Shown: positions 44,668-54,664, counted from the stretch's first letter. The stretch: DNA of 64,000 nt from Vibrio pomeroyi (GCF_024347595.1 NZ_AP025507.1:310001-374000), one strand, 5' to 3'. Notes: generated by a model not told the origin, from the sequence alone. Numbers and translations are program-made.

Positions 44668-45969
44668 TCAATTTTTGAAATCCGTTTTGTCGAGTTGATG
44701 CTTTCTTAGCTTGTCATAGAGCGTTTTTCGCGACACTTGCAGCTCTTGCTGTACGTCTTTTAAGCGTCCTTGATGGCGGTGTAGTGCCTCGATCAAGATA
44801 ATCTGTTCAAAGCTATCGGTGCGTTGGCTTAAAGACTGTTGTTGCTCTTCAATGCTTACATCAATTTGGCTTTCGGTGTTTTGCTCATGTTCATCGTTGT
44901 CGAGTGACGGTTGCTTCACTTGCGTCAGCACTCTGAGCTCAGCGTGTTGACGAAGCTGGCGAATGTTTTCGCTCCAATGAGTAGTGATCAGCCGTTGAAT
45001 CTCTTTCTCTGTGATAACTGGCGGTGGCAACTGATATCGACTAGCTGCACCGCGAGCAAAATGCTTAAACAAAGAGCCAATATCTTCCGTTCTTTGCGCC
45101 AAGGGTAGTAAATTAAAACGGCGCAGTTCACCTGTAATTGTAGTAGGAACTACTGTAGTTGCGATAATGATACAAGTTGCACTGGTCTTGCATGAGTTTT
45201 CACGAAGTAGAGTGGGTTTTAGAGCGGCTAACCATAACCATTGCTGCGAAGTTAACGCTTCTGTTTCATGGATATAGAGAGTTCCACCCTGATGTTTGTG
45301 GAATAATTGCAGAACAAATTGATCAAGTGTCGCTTGGTCACTACGAGGTAAATTGAACGCCGCAATTGGGCAAAGCTCGGCAGTTGAGTGGCTATGCAGA
45401 TCGTGTGTGTACTGAGCGGTGATTCGTTTTCCTGTGCCGATATCGCCAACAAACATCAGCAGTGGGTTTTGTTTGCAATCTAATGTGATTAGTTCACGGC
45501 GTAATGTCTGCATCGATGGAGACTGGCCAATTAATTTGGGGCCAACCTGATTCTGCATCGCGAGCTCTTTTCTTAGTAGGTTGTTCTCTTCTACCAAGGC
45601 GAGCTTATCGGCTGCTTTTTTGACTGCCGTTAATAGGGCATCGACCACAAACGGCTTTTCCAGAAAATCATAGGCGCCAGCCTTCATCGCGGACACCGCA
45701 GTTTGCACATCGCCATGCCCAGTCAGCACGATGATTTGAAAGTTAGGATTCTGGCTCAGCAACTTCTGGGTAAATTGAATACCGTCCATTACTGGCATAT
45801 GGATGTCGGTAATCACGATGCCTGCTTGTGCTACGTCTATCTGCTTAAGCGCCTCAACGGCATTAGGGAAGCAGACAATGTCGATGCCTTCAATCAGCAT
45901 GGCTTGTTCTACCGAGTCTCGGATAGCGGGTTCATCGTCGACAAAATAGAGTTTGGGCATAGAGTGCAA
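44668..45969 (-). CDS. DctD-like NtrC-family response regulator with degenerate sigma-54 domain
   Basis: The 433-residue protein begins at a TTG (45969), which is 7 nt from AAGGA; the next ATG (45960) is badly placed relative to it. Its receiver has phospho-acceptor D55 (ITDIHMP) and DFLEKPF, and its C-terminus has a Fis-type HTH (VQQELQVSRKTLYDKLRKHQL). The central AAA+ domain is degenerate: Walker A reads GDIGTGKR (175-182), Walker B has H in place of D (LYIHETE), and the GAFTGA loop that contacts sigma-54 is absent. It may therefore act without sigma-54. It pairs with the upstream kinase. Confidence 0.8.
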   Translation of the reverse strand: MHSMPKLYFVDDEPAIRDSVEQAMLIEGIDIVCFPNAVEALKQIDVAQAGIVITDIHMPVMDGIQFTQKLLSQNPNFQIIVLTGHGDVQTAVSAMKAGAYDFLEKPFVVDALLTAVKKAADKLALVEENNLLRKELAMQNQVGPKLIGQSPSMQTLRRELITLDCKQNPLLMFVGDIGTGKRITAQYTHDLHSHSTAELCPIAAFNLPRSDQATLDQFVLQLFHKHQGGTLYIHETEALTSQQWLWLAALKPTLLRENSCKTSATCIIIATTVVPTTITGELRRFNLLPLAQRTEDIGSLFKHFARGAASRYQLPPPVITEKEIQRLITTHWSENIRQLRQHAELRVLTQVKQPSLDNDEHEQNTESQIDVSIEEQQQSLSQRTDSFEQIILIEALHRHQGRLKDVQQELQVSRKTLYDKLRKHQLDKTDFKN

Positions 45970-46043
45970 AGCCGTGTCCTTAGCTGTATGTGAGATTAGC
46001 GGTAATGTGAAATTCGTTTTCTCGTTAACAATAACGATGTGCG

Positions 46044-47987
46044 TTAGTCGTTAACTTTGTATAACGGAATATTGAGCGAGAATACCATGCCTGTCGGCTC
46101 CAACAGGGTTGCACTGATCGAGCCGTGATACGCTTCAATAATCCGCTTCGATATAGAGAGTCCAAGCCCTAAGCCTTCTGGCTTGGTGGTGAAAAACGGA
46201 TCAAAAAGTTGTTCAAGCTTGTCGGCAGGCATACCAATTCCGTTATCCCAAATGATCACCTGACACATGTCTTCATGCAGTTGCCACTCAACGCCTATCT
46301 GTGGGATAGCCTGTTGAACTGTTGTTTGTTGAACTGTCGTTTCTTGGAGCGAGTTTTGTTGAAGATACAGAGCTTGCTGATCTATGACTTGCTGCTGAAG
46401 TGCTTGAGCCGCGTTGTGAATCAGATTCACCAGCACTTGTTCGAGCTCGGTTGGGTGAATCGCAATATTAAGGTCATCCGGTACCGTGCTTAACCTGAGC
46501 GTGATGCCTTGCTTGATCATCAGTGCGCTGAGAATACTGGTGGCGTTGTTGACCGCTTGATGCAGATTCGCCACATGATGTTCCTGTTTGGTCACTTTAC
46601 GAGTGAACACCTTAAGGCGGGCGATGATCTCGGTAATCGAGGTGTTTAACGCGATCATTTTGCCTAGGTTACTTTTCACCAAATCGATTCGATCCATCTC
46701 AAGTAGTTTTAAGCTGTTTTCGCTGTAGGTTCTGAGTGCGGCTAGCGGTTGGTTTATTTCATGGTTAATGCTGGCTGACAGCTCACCCAGAACGGCTAGT
46801 TTGGCGGTTTGGGTCAGCTCTTGTTCTGTCTGCTTCAACTTCAACTGAGACTCTTGGTACTGAAAGATGGTTTGCTGAAGTTGCTGATTCGATTGCTTTA
46901 GATATTGAGTGCGCTTATCTACCGTTTGTTCCAGGTTTTGGTTGAGTCGGGTCAACGCCACTTTCGCTACGTAGGTTTGGCGCCATGACCAAGCAATCAG
47001 CACTACTAAGCTATAAATAACAACAAAGGTGATGTCTATCTGCATCACTTTAAGCAGTTCCGCTTTGGTCTCTTTTAAGGCCACTACTTGATATTGGTTG
47101 TTGCTGACGGCTGCAGGGTAAAGATTAAAAGTCCCAAGCTTGAATAACTGGTTGGCGGTTAGCTCTTCTCGGATTTCGTTGGATTGACGGTAGTTAGCCT
47201 GGCTGGCGCTGTTAGCTTCTGGCTGAGAGTTTGAAGAGCGAAAGGCTTCAATGATCGAAATTTCGCTCTGACCGTATTGGCGTTGAAGTGCGATATCGGT
47301 TTGTTGTTGCTGAGTTAATGGCAACAAGGAACGATAAAGCCAAGGCGCTTGGCTTGAAAGAAACACCACTTGGTTCGAATCGAGTACCACGATCTCAAAA
47401 TCTTCGCTGGTCAGGATGTTTTCTAGATTCTCTAAGCTCACTTTTACCGTGATAACTCCGACGATTTCCTCGTCAATATACAAAGGCGAAGACAGAAAAT
47501 AACCTCGTACGTCCGAGCGAGCACCTAGCGCGACATATTGTGTCTTGTTGCCTTTAATTGCAGAAGCAAAGTAGGGACGAAACGAGAAGTTTTCGCCAAC
47601 AAAGGTTCGTGGCTTTTGGTAGTTACTTGAAGCCACGACAGTGCCACTCGGATCATGGATATAGATGGTGTCCGCTTGGCTTTGTCCCGACCACTCGAAT
47701 AATAAGTTATTGAGCTGCGCAGCGGAGATCTTGTCTGTTTGTGGTGATTCGTCGAAGTAAGACAGCAAGCGCGGATCGTGGCTGAGCAGATCGGGGATCT
47801 GTTTGAATTTATCCAACTCAGAATCGATTTGTAGATTCGCTTTATTGGCCGCTTCGTTGAGTTGTTGAGTGACGATTTTTTCTTGGAATTGCACTGCCAA
47901 AAAGTGTGTTGCGGTCAGCCCTGCTGATCCCAGTAACAGCGAGAATAAAACGAAGGGCGTCATTAGGTTAGGCAGTATTTTGGTCAC
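46044..47987 (-). CDS. DctB-like sensor histidine kinase
   Basis: The 647-residue kinase has two membrane segments (about 8-30 and 320-340) enclosing a double-Cache periplasmic ligand domain ([18 protein letters not shown], about 128-145). A coiled coil follows, then the HisKA-type domain with [19 protein letters not shown] and an ATPase domain ([20 protein letters not shown]). A Gln/Thr-rich insertion with a 15-bp DNA repeat lies between the N and G1 boxes (46312-46400). Start is GTG at 47987; an ATG lies 8 codons inside. It probably senses C4-dicarboxylates or another small acid; no transporter is adjacent. Confidence 0.82.
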   Translation of the reverse strand: MTKILPNLMTPFVLFSLLLGSAGLTATHFLAVQFQEKIVTQQLNEAANKANLQIDSELDKFKQIPDLLSHDPRLLSYFDESPQTDKISAAQLNNLLFEWSGQSQADTIYIHDPSGTVVASSNYQKPRTFVGENFSFRPYFASAIKGNKTQYVALGARSDVRGYFLSSPLYIDEEIVGVITVKVSLENLENILTSEDFEIVVLDSNQVVFLSSQAPWLYRSLLPLTQQQQTDIALQRQYGQSEISIIEAFRSSNSQPEANSASQANYRQSNEIREELTANQLFKLGTFNLYPAAVSNNQYQVVALKETKAELLKVMQIDITFVVIYSLVVLIAWSWRQTYVAKVALTRLNQNLEQTVDKRTQYLKQSNQQLQQTIFQYQESQLKLKQTEQELTQTAKLAVLGELSASINHEINQPLAALRTYSENSLKLLEMDRIDLVKSNLGKMIALNTSITEIIARLKVFTRKVTKQEHHVANLHQAVNNATSILSALMIKQGITLRLSTVPDDLNIAIHPTELEQVLVNLIHNAAQALQQQVIDQQALYLQQNSLQETTVQQTTVQQAIPQIGVEWQLHEDMCQVIIWDNGIGMPADKLEQLFDPFFTTKPEGLGLGLSISKRIIEAYHGSISATLLEPTGMVFSLNIPLYKVND

Positions 47988-48154
47988 TGGGATCTCAGCT
48001 TGTCATCGGTTTGTATAAAGATTATCAATATGATGGAGAGAGTACCGAGATCTTGTTAACACAGAGCACCTTCTATGAGACAAAACCAAGGCTTAGACTT
48101 GTGTTTCAAAGGATTACGGCGCAAAATCACAAAAAAATTAAAAGGAGCAACCAA

Positions 48155-48790
48155 ATGGAACTGACAGATATTCGTCGCGAATACGCTAAGGGTGGATTGA
48201 GACGTAAAGACTTGGCCGCAGACCCGATTGAGCAATTCAATCTATGGCTAGAGCAAGCCATCGAAGCTAAGTTGACTGACCCTACTGCCATGACAGTTGC
48301 TACGGTTGATGAAAATGGTCAGCCATTCCAACGCATTGTTCTACTGAAGAATGTCGATAAAGACGGTTTTGTTTTTTACACTAACTTAGGTAGCCGTAAA
48401 GCGCATCAACTTGAGCACAATAGCAAAATCAGCCTACATTTCCCTTGGCACCCTCTTGAGCGCCAAGTTCATATCACGGGCACGGCTGAAAAGCTGACTG
48501 CGATGGAAAACATGAAGTACTTTTCGTCACGTCCAAAAGAGAGCCAGTTAGCTGCTATTGCAAGTAAGCAAAGTAGTCGCATCTCTGCTCGTGGTATCTT
48601 GGAAGGTAAATATTTAGAGCTGAAACAGAAGTTTGCGAAAGGTGAGATTCCTGTGCCTTCTTTCTGGGGTGGCTTCCGTGTGCGTGTTGATAGCATTGAA
48701 TTCTGGCAAGGTGGCGAGCACCGCTTGCATGATCGCTTCTTGTTCTCACGCCAAGACAACTGCTGGGATATTGATCGCCTAGCGCCTTAG
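48155..48790 (+). CDS. pdxH: Pyridoxine/pyridoxamine 5'-phosphate oxidase
   Basis: Start is set at the ATG at 48155 ([15 protein letters not shown]) after AAAAGGAG, giving 211 residues, the usual PdxH length; the longer open frame from 48011 is not supported. The FMN enzyme oxidises pyridoxine or pyridoxamine 5'-phosphate to PLP. Family motifs: [28 protein letters not shown], the signature [18 protein letters not shown] region near the end ([14 protein letters not shown]) and the C-terminal RLAP. PLP is the cofactor of the aminotransferase and MocR protein in this window. Confidence 0.95.
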   Translation: MELTDIRREYAKGGLRRKDLAADPIEQFNLWLEQAIEAKLTDPTAMTVATVDENGQPFQRIVLLKNVDKDGFVFYTNLGSRKAHQLEHNSKISLHFPWHPLERQVHITGTAEKLTAMENMKYFSSRPKESQLAAIASKQSSRISARGILEGKYLELKQKFAKGEIPVPSFWGGFRVRVDSIEFWQGGEHRLHDRFLFSRQDNCWDIDRLAP

Positions 48791-48807
48791 TTCTAGCCAG
48801 TTGCACC

Positions 48808-48862
48808 AATCAAAAAGATACCGTTGATTTTGTGTTTAATCACATCAACGGTATTTTTTCGT
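48808..48862. terminator. Bidirectional terminator between pdxH and the LuxR gene
   Basis: ATACCGTTGAT and ATCAACGGTAT form an 11-bp stem (about 48819-48855) with A-rich and T-rich flanks (AAAAAGAT..., ...TATTTTTTCG), between converging genes. Confidence 0.85.
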
Positions 48863-48901
48863 CTGTACTTTTATCTGGATACAAGTGTGCAGGGCGTTTA
48901 A

Positions 48902-49621
48902 TCAGTCGCTGTGTAGAACCACTGAGATCTGTTTTTTGAGTAGGGTCTCGGGGATCACTGAGCCTAATCCTGAGTCCAATGCATACTCTATTAACTGGCT
49001 TTTACTGCGCGCATCGAACTTCTGCTTTAACCTCGCGACATGGCCTTCGACGGTCTTGATTGAAATATTCAACGTCAGCGCAATGTACTGGGGTTTCTTA
49101 CCGAAGAGCAGTAAGAACAACACTTCTGATTCTCTTGCTGTCAGCTTCTTTTGCAGTTTCGATACTCGCGGTTTTGATCCGGCAATCGATGCCTGATTGT
49201 CCTTCGTGCACGTTGCCTGACATACCCAATGACCTACCTCTAAAATCGCCGTGTCTGTTAGTTCTTGGCCATAGAAAATCGTGCCTTGCACCTTGTCTTC
49301 GTCATCAAGCCAAGGGGTTTTAGTAAAGATATGTGCGTGCCAGCGGCCATCAGGGTAGGGGTGAATATCGAGGATCTTGAGCGTACTGCGTGTGTCCATC
49401 ACATGCTTGTCTTGAGCCCGGAAATCTTGAGCGCATTCGATAGTTTGGCTCGGCATATCGAAATCGGTCAAGCCAGTACACGTCTCGCCCGGTTTTAAGC
49501 CAATCAGTTGGTTGTAAGCGAGGTTTGCATATACGAAGACCGAGTCAGTATCTTTGCAGCCCCAGCAGCCTGGAAGTTGTTCAAATAAAGAACGATGTAT
49601 GGAGTTGAGTGGATCTGGCAA
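48902..49621 (-). CDS. PAS-LuxR family transcriptional regulator
   Basis: The 239-residue protein has an N-terminal PAS-like domain (about 10-130; DSVFVYANLAYNQLIGLK) and a C-terminal GerE/LuxR helix-turn-helix (LTARESEVLFLLLFGKKPQYIA, then LNISIKTVEGHVARLKQKF). It lacks a receiver domain. Start is TTG at 49621 with a weak ribosome site, so the exact start is uncertain. No operon partner is evident. It resembles PAS-4/LuxR regulators of Vibrio but the signal is unknown. Confidence 0.8.
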   Translation of the reverse strand: MPDPLNSIHRSLFEQLPGCWGCKDTDSVFVYANLAYNQLIGLKPGETCTGLTDFDMPSQTIECAQDFRAQDKHVMDTRSTLKILDIHPYPDGRWHAHIFTKTPWLDDEDKVQGTIFYGQELTDTAILEVGHWVCQATCTKDNQASIAGSKPRVSKLQKKLTARESEVLFLLLFGKKPQYIALTLNISIKTVEGHVARLKQKFDARSKSQLIEYALDSGLGSVIPETLLKKQISVVLHSD

Positions 49622-49796
49622 GGTTTTATCTCGTAATCAGAAGTATAACGATGATATCAGTTTCTTATAGCGCTGCAATGGTAATTAGAGAGTGAAATCG
49701 GCGCTGAAATTTGGGGTTGAATATCCGTTAAACGGATTGCTGAGGAACTGCTTCAATCACGGGGAATAGATAAACGAAAAGGGCGATAAACAGCCA

Positions 49797-49826
49797 AAAA
49801 AAAGCCAGCCTGAAGAGGGGCTGGCC
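49797..49826 (-). terminator. Terminator facing the PEGA/SUMF operon
   Basis: GCCAGCC (49804-49810) and GGCTGGC pair around a short loop; an A-run of eight before it on plus gives the T-run for minus-strand transcription arriving from 50060. The gap 49622-50059 also has a 12-bp palindrome GGGGAATTCCCC at 49975-49986; nothing else was recognised. Confidence 0.75.
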
Positions 49827-50059
49827 AAAGACAAGATATGCCTTGTCGACATGTAGAAGATTTTCAGTTTAATTCACGAGGGTCATGCAAATTAAACTGA
49901 GGCATCAGTTAGATACCCAGAGTGACTTACTACTCTATCGACGAATCTACTCCTAGGAATGCTAATGCATAAGGGGGGAATTCCCCTATAAACGCTGCTC
50001 AATGTGAGAATTGAGAACCTAGAGTAAATATTTTAAAACTTCAGCAAGTAATGGAGAGC

Positions 50060-51886
50060 TTACAGCTCTCGCAATACTCGGAATCCTAGGTAGTTGGCTG
50101 CGGTTGAAGGTGCAACGTTCAGTTCGTTATACACTTTCGCTTCTTCTGGAGAGAAGCTCCAAGCTCCCCCCTTCGCTAAGCCTTTCTGAGTGGTTGTCCA
50201 TTCCCATACGTTACCCACCATGTCGTAGAAACCAGTAGGCGTTGGTAAGAATGATTTAACCGGAGATGTGCTAACGTTTGACCAAGGTGTACCAGACCAA
50301 CCGGTATTGGCTTTGCCAGAGCGGAACTCGTTGCCCCACCAGAAGTTGGTGTCTTGGCCTGCTCTTGCTGCTGCTTCCCACTCTTGTGGTGTTGGTAAAC
50401 GGTAGGTAAAGCCTGTGTTGTCAGATAACCAACGAGTGTATGCCTTGGCATCGTTTTGGCTCACACAAACCACTGGAGAGTTATTCGCTTGCTTAAAGCC
50501 AGGGCTCTTCCAGTCGGTGTCAGAAACAGTCGTGATCTCGGCATTAACGAAGGTGTCGCAGGTGTTCATCAGTTCTGCGTCTGTCTTGTAGCCAGTGCTT
50601 TCAACGAATGCTTTGAAATCTTGAACGCGAGTTGGCGTAGCGGCTAATGCAAATGGCTGTTTGATGGTCACTTGCTTGGCATTGTTTTCACCAAGTAGGT
50701 AGCGACCCGATCCAACCACGATCATTTCTGGGCTCTGAGTGTCGTTACCCATAGGGTCGGCAAACTTAGTACCGACATTCAGTGAATTCTGTTTAGCTCG
50801 TAGTACGGCTCTTAGGTTGTGATCGCGAGCGATTTTCAGCTCTTGGTGAAAAGAAAGGTAACCTTCTTTCTCGATCGTCACCATGTGTTGGCCAGTTGGC
50901 AGCATGATTTCAACTGGCGTGCTGCCATAGTTCACGCCGTTAATCGACACCTTATCGTTGTACTGGTTTGAACGAACTACCAAGTTAACCCAAGCGACTT
51001 CTTTCTGCTGGTCGTTGGCTTGTTGATCGCTCTGCGTGAAACAATTTGATGACTGAATGCCCAACAGGCGACAAGGCGTGTTCTTATTTGGACGAGTTTC
51101 TAGATTTGCAGCAATCACTGCTCGGTAACGGTTATCTTCAGAGAAACCTGATGATTTCACCTTGTGCTGTAGAACGTGAATGTTCAGTGAAGCAGACGCC
51201 AAGTGTTCTTTCACTGTTTTCGATTCAGTCGCGTTGTCGACAAGGCTGTGTTGGAATTGCTTTACCGCTTTTTGAAGTGCCAAGGTCACCGTTTGATCAG
51301 AACACTGCGCCAGTGTCATGTCGTTGCTACAACGGTTAGTGAAGCTGACGGTTTGTTCTTCCGTTTGAGTGATCTCGTTTCTTAGTCGCTCGGCTCTTGC
51401 TCTTAGCTTGTCTTGATTCAGGTTTGCAATTGAAGCTTCTGCTGCTGCTTTCTCAGCTTGAATTGCTTCTAGCTCCATCATCAAGCCTTGTTGCTTCTGC
51501 TCAGAGTCTGAAATCGCAAGCTTGCCTTCTTTAACTACCTTCCAGGCGTCTTGAAAGCGGTTTTGAGCTGGTGAGATATCGAAATCGGGCTCATCAATCA
51601 TACGCGTGTAGTCTTGCTCTAGGTTTGCTTTCGCCGTCGCGAGTTTTTGTTCTGCTTGCGCAGATTGTTTAGCCAGACGGGCAGTTTGCTGTGCTTGATT
51701 GTCGACTTGGTTTTTCTTGTCCGCCAGTTTTTTCTCAACAGCCGTAAGGTCGGCGTGTTTTTCGAAAAGTGAGCTTTCAATGTCGGTGACAGATGACGCG
51801 ATCGCTGGTGGTGCCTCAGCAAAAACAGCTGGCGTCATTAAGCAGGGAGCAAGTGCAAATAATAGAGTAGGAAGACCTTGGCGCAT
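50060..51886 (-). CDS. Periplasmic coiled-coil, PEGA and formylglycine-enzyme-like fusion protein
   Basis: The 608-residue protein has a signal peptide (cleavage about 23, VFA|EA). Next comes a long coiled coil (about 35-190), a cysteine-containing middle domain (TNRCSNDMTLAQCSD), a PEGA-type repeat (VSINGVNYGSTPVEIMLPTG) and a C-terminal sulfatase-modifying-factor (SUMF1/PvdO) domain (about 390-608). That domain keeps GNVWEW and a GFRVLREL end but lacks the catalytic cysteine pair near its end, so it is probably a binding module. It is paralogous to the next gene (52073-53176) over its first 380 residues. Function unknown; envelope assembly or surface display is a guess. Confidence 0.72.
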   Translation of the reverse strand: MRQGLPTLLFALAPCLMTPAVFAEAPPAIASSVTDIESSLFEKHADLTAVEKKLADKKNQVDNQAQQTARLAKQSAQAEQKLATAKANLEQDYTRMIDEPDFDISPAQNRFQDAWKVVKEGKLAISDSEQKQQGLMMELEAIQAEKAAAEASIANLNQDKLRARAERLRNEITQTEEQTVSFTNRCSNDMTLAQCSDQTVTLALQKAVKQFQHSLVDNATESKTVKEHLASASLNIHVLQHKVKSSGFSEDNRYRAVIAANLETRPNKNTPCRLLGIQSSNCFTQSDQQANDQQKEVAWVNLVVRSNQYNDKVSINGVNYGSTPVEIMLPTGQHMVTIEKEGYLSFHQELKIARDHNLRAVLRAKQNSLNVGTKFADPMGNDTQSPEMIVVGSGRYLLGENNAKQVTIKQPFALAATPTRVQDFKAFVESTGYKTDAELMNTCDTFVNAEITTVSDTDWKSPGFKQANNSPVVCVSQNDAKAYTRWLSDNTGFTYRLPTPQEWEAAARAGQDTNFWWGNEFRSGKANTGWSGTPWSNVSTSPVKSFLPTPTGFYDMVGNVWEWTTTQKGLAKGGAWSFSPEEAKVYNELNVAPSTAANYLGFRVLREL

Positions 51887-52072
51887 GATGGGCTACTTCA
51901 ATCGTAATTTAGGTTAATCGAATATTCTAAACGAGAACGCCATTTCATCTGTAGCTACTGTTTATAACTATCAACAAAATGGCGAGTGTTCATTCAGCTT
52001 TGTGAAATAGGCACGGCTATCTGATATAGAGCTAAGCGTTAATATCGGCTTAGCTCTATGTAGAAAGGGTGT

Positions 52073-53176
52073 TTAGCTTTCTTTGCTAGGAAGAAGCTTA
52101 ACCCAAATAGTGTCGCTGCCGTTGACGGTAACTGTGCGGTTGTAAGACTCGTAACCTTGTTTTGAAATGGTTACTTGGTGACGACCGCTTGGTAGCGCAA
52201 CCTCAAGAGGCGTGCTGCCGTACTTGATGCCATTGATAGTCACTGAATCATTGTATTGATCAGAACGTACCGTCACGTTAGCCCACTGTTTGTCACTCTT
52301 TTTAACAACCGCTGCATTGCTGCCTGTTAAACAGTAGCGGGTTGAAACGTTCAATAGGTTACACGCTGCAACCGCTTCAGGTTTTGCTTGAAGCTGAGCT
52401 TGCATCTGCATGAAGTAAGAGTTGTTACCAGAGAAGCCGCTCTTGATTGCTTGGCTGTCTTGAACATGGATGTTCAGTTGAACACCTTGTAAGTTTTGCT
52501 TCGCTAGTGTGCTTTCTGTGAGCTGCTCAAGTAATTGGCTCTTGAACGTTTGCACGGCTTTTTGGTTGGTCAGGTGTTTACCCTGCGCAGTACACTCCCC
52601 CAGTGTCATTGTTGATGAACATGTGGTGGTGTAGCTGGTTTCAAGAACCGCACTTTCACGCAGTTCTGTTGCAATACGTTTTACGCGAGCTTCAACTTTT
52701 GACTCTCTCAAGTTTGCCAGCTCATTATTCAGGCGAGCTTGCTTTTGCTTGATTTGAGAAAGGTGAATTTCACCCTCGTTCATCGCTTGTTGATTGTCTA
52801 ATTGAGCAGATTGATTTTCTTTAACCGCAGCCCACGCATCTTGGTAACTTTTCTGGAAAGAGACCAGATCTGTCTCTGGATCTTCAAGTAAGCGACTGTA
52901 CTGTTTGTCTAGTACAGACTTGGCTCTGTTACGTTTTGCCTTAAGTTCTTCACCTTCGCGCAACAACTTACTGTTTTTGTTTTGTAGTTGTTTTAGGTTC
53001 TCAGTCGCCGATACTTTGGTTGCTGAAATACGCTCAATATCTGAGTTTTTCTCTGTTAGCTTTGCATCGATAGCTGAAACGGGATCGACTTGATTCAGTT
53101 CTTCAGCGGATACCGATGCAGATACCCAAAGTGGGGATAGCGCAAGTAAAAGCGCTGAAATTCGAAAGTTAGTCAT
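52073..53176 (-). CDS. Periplasmic coiled-coil PEGA-domain protein, paralogue of 50060-51886
   Basis: The start is put at the ATG at 53176 (MTNFRISALLLA) after AGGGA, giving 367 residues with a signal peptide to about 24. The layout matches the first part of the downstream gene: a coiled coil (about 30-190), the CSSTMTLGECTAQ segment, NIHVQDSQAIKSGFS, and a PEGA domain (VTINGIKYGSTPLEVALPSG). It ends after PEGA, with no SUMF domain. The two genes lie in tandem, separated by 186 nt, and probably work together. Confidence 0.72.
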   Translation of the reverse strand: MTNFRISALLLALSPLWVSASVSAEELNQVDPVSAIDAKLTEKNSDIERISATKVSATENLKQLQNKNSKLLREGEELKAKRNRAKSVLDKQYSRLLEDPETDLVSFQKSYQDAWAAVKENQSAQLDNQQAMNEGEIHLSQIKQKQARLNNELANLRESKVEARVKRIATELRESAVLETSYTTTCSSTMTLGECTAQGKHLTNQKAVQTFKSQLLEQLTESTLAKQNLQGVQLNIHVQDSQAIKSGFSGNNSYFMQMQAQLQAKPEAVAACNLLNVSTRYCLTGSNAAVVKKSDKQWANVTVRSDQYNDSVTINGIKYGSTPLEVALPSGRHQVTISKQGYESYNRTVTVNGSDTIWVKLLPSKES

Positions 53177-53507
53177 AGGTCCCTGCAACTTGTAGATTGA
53201 AATTGGCTCGTTAATAAAGTGTCTACTTCCTAGTTGTGAGTCACTAGTTATTAGCAATTAACACAGTACCCGTCTTTATACCGTTTTATTGCTATCCAAT
53301 CTACTCAAAAGCCAAGTTTCGGTACTTCTGATACACTTTTTACAGGTTTAAACTAAAATATTTGAGCTATATAAGAAAATGTATTCGTTATGTTGGAATG
53401 TAGAAGCATTTATCTAAGACATGGTTTTAGGCATTTGTGGACTTGTGTTGTAAGCCTTTAAATCCACTGGAACGATTGGTTTTACAATGCCCGTAGTTTA
53501 TACACTC

Positions 53508-53590
53508 TTGATCATCTTTCCGGAGGCATGATCAAGACGATCGCAGTGATGATCTTTCCTTTGAGGTCAGGAAATGACTCTCATGATCAT
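53508..53590. promoter_or_regulatory. Ectopic RctB 39-mer-like site, 24 kb from oriCII
   Basis: TTGATCATCTTTCCGGA (53508-53524) matches the oriCII 39-mer-like site at 29852 in 16 of 17 positions, and is followed by ATGATCA (53528-53534). A second partial match, GATGATCTTTCC, lies at 53548-53559 and ATGATCAT at 53583-53590. It lies in the 482-nt gap between the PEGA gene and the AraC regulator. In V. cholerae extra RctB sites far from oriCII are known, so this is likely a regulatory RctB site. Confidence 0.6.
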
Positions 53591-53658
53591 TTACAAATTC
53601 ATCTTGTGCAGATTTCAGAGTATTATTCTTACTATGTTGACTTGAGTACTTTGCTGTC

Positions 53659-54483
53659 ATGCCAAAACCTTTACCCTTTCCAAACCTAGACTTGTCTCCG
53701 CTAGGCCTTGCTGGCCCTCGTCCCGCAGAGATCATTACCTTGCCATCGCATATGGATTGCCACGAGCACCATTATTCGCAGGTGGTGATTGGTCTAAAAG
53801 GTCAGGCGGAATTTGAAGTCAGCGGTAAGGGCAATCTGGTCGGCCCCGGCCAAGGATGTGTAGTGACCGCAAGCTCTGATCATGCTTTCGGTGGCGTGGT
53901 CGGTCAGTCGGATATTTTGGTGCTTAATATGCCTGTACCGAGTGACGACGACCCTTTGATGCTAGAGAAGATTAACCAGCTAGAGTCATCAAACGTCTAC
54001 TTCCAATTAGACGCGCAAATTCAAAAGCTTATCCATATGTTGGTGCAAGAGATGCAGGCAAGCCCTGATGACTTGCTACTAAGCCGTGCCTGTAATGATA
54101 CCGTGATTGCACTGATGCAAAGGCACATCTCGGCGTTTGAAACCTCAATCAAAGATTCGCGTTTCGATCTTGAAGCGCTGGATCGCTACATTGAGCAACA
54201 CCTCGCAAATAAGATCTCAGTCGCGCAGCTGGCAGGCAGTGTGTTCTTGGGTGAAAGCCAATTCCATATGCTATTCAAAGAGCAAATGGGCATTACCCCT
54301 CATCAATATGTATTAGGTAAGCGTATCGACCGCTCTCGCCGCTTGATCGAACAAGGTAATCTGAGCCTTGGTCAGGTTGCAGAACTTGCTGGTTTCTCCG
54401 GTCAATCCTCCTTTACTCACACCTTTTCACGCCTTCAAGGCATGTCACCATCCCAATACAAAAAGAAAATTTCTGTTAAATAG
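53659..54483 (+). CDS. AraC family regulator, probable PutR activator of proline utilisation
   Basis: The 274-residue protein has an N-terminal cupin-like domain (about 25-100; HMDCHEHHYSQVVIGLKGQAE) and a C-terminal AraC double HTH (about 170-274; ISVAQLAGSVFLGESQFHMLFKEQMG and LSLGQVAELAGFSGQSSFTHTFSR). It is just upstream of putA in the same direction. In V. vulnificus an AraC-type PutR with CRP activates putAP; the position here fits that role. Start uncertain; the ATG at 53659 has no strong ribosome site. Confidence 0.8.
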   Translation: MPKPLPFPNLDLSPLGLAGPRPAEIITLPSHMDCHEHHYSQVVIGLKGQAEFEVSGKGNLVGPGQGCVVTASSDHAFGGVVGQSDILVLNMPVPSDDDPLMLEKINQLESSNVYFQLDAQIQKLIHMLVQEMQASPDDLLLSRACNDTVIALMQRHISAFETSIKDSRFDLEALDRYIEQHLANKISVAQLAGSVFLGESQFHMLFKEQMGITPHQYVLGKRIDRSRRLIEQGNLSLGQVAELAGFSGQSSFTHTFSRLQGMSPSQYKKKISVK

Positions 54484-54664
54484 TGAAACAAAACGGCATA
54501 TTATTTTAAAGTTTCATATGTGACGTTGTGTTTGTTTTGTTAATAAAGCGAGTTTTTAGCAAAAAACTCGGAGTTTTTGACAAGTAATCCTTATATACTC
54601 TAAATACACTGCAGCCATTGTAGAGATCCCCGGGCAATTCCGGGTGTGAGATTAAGGAAAACGC

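Noticed and set aside
48011..48154. Longer N-terminus for pdxH
   Set aside because: The ATG at 48155 has AAAAGGAG and yields the standard 211-residue enzyme; the upstream codons look non-coding.
53479..53491. TTTTACAATGCCC as an additional parS2
   Set aside because: The right half does not match GTAAA; only perfect palindromes were accepted.
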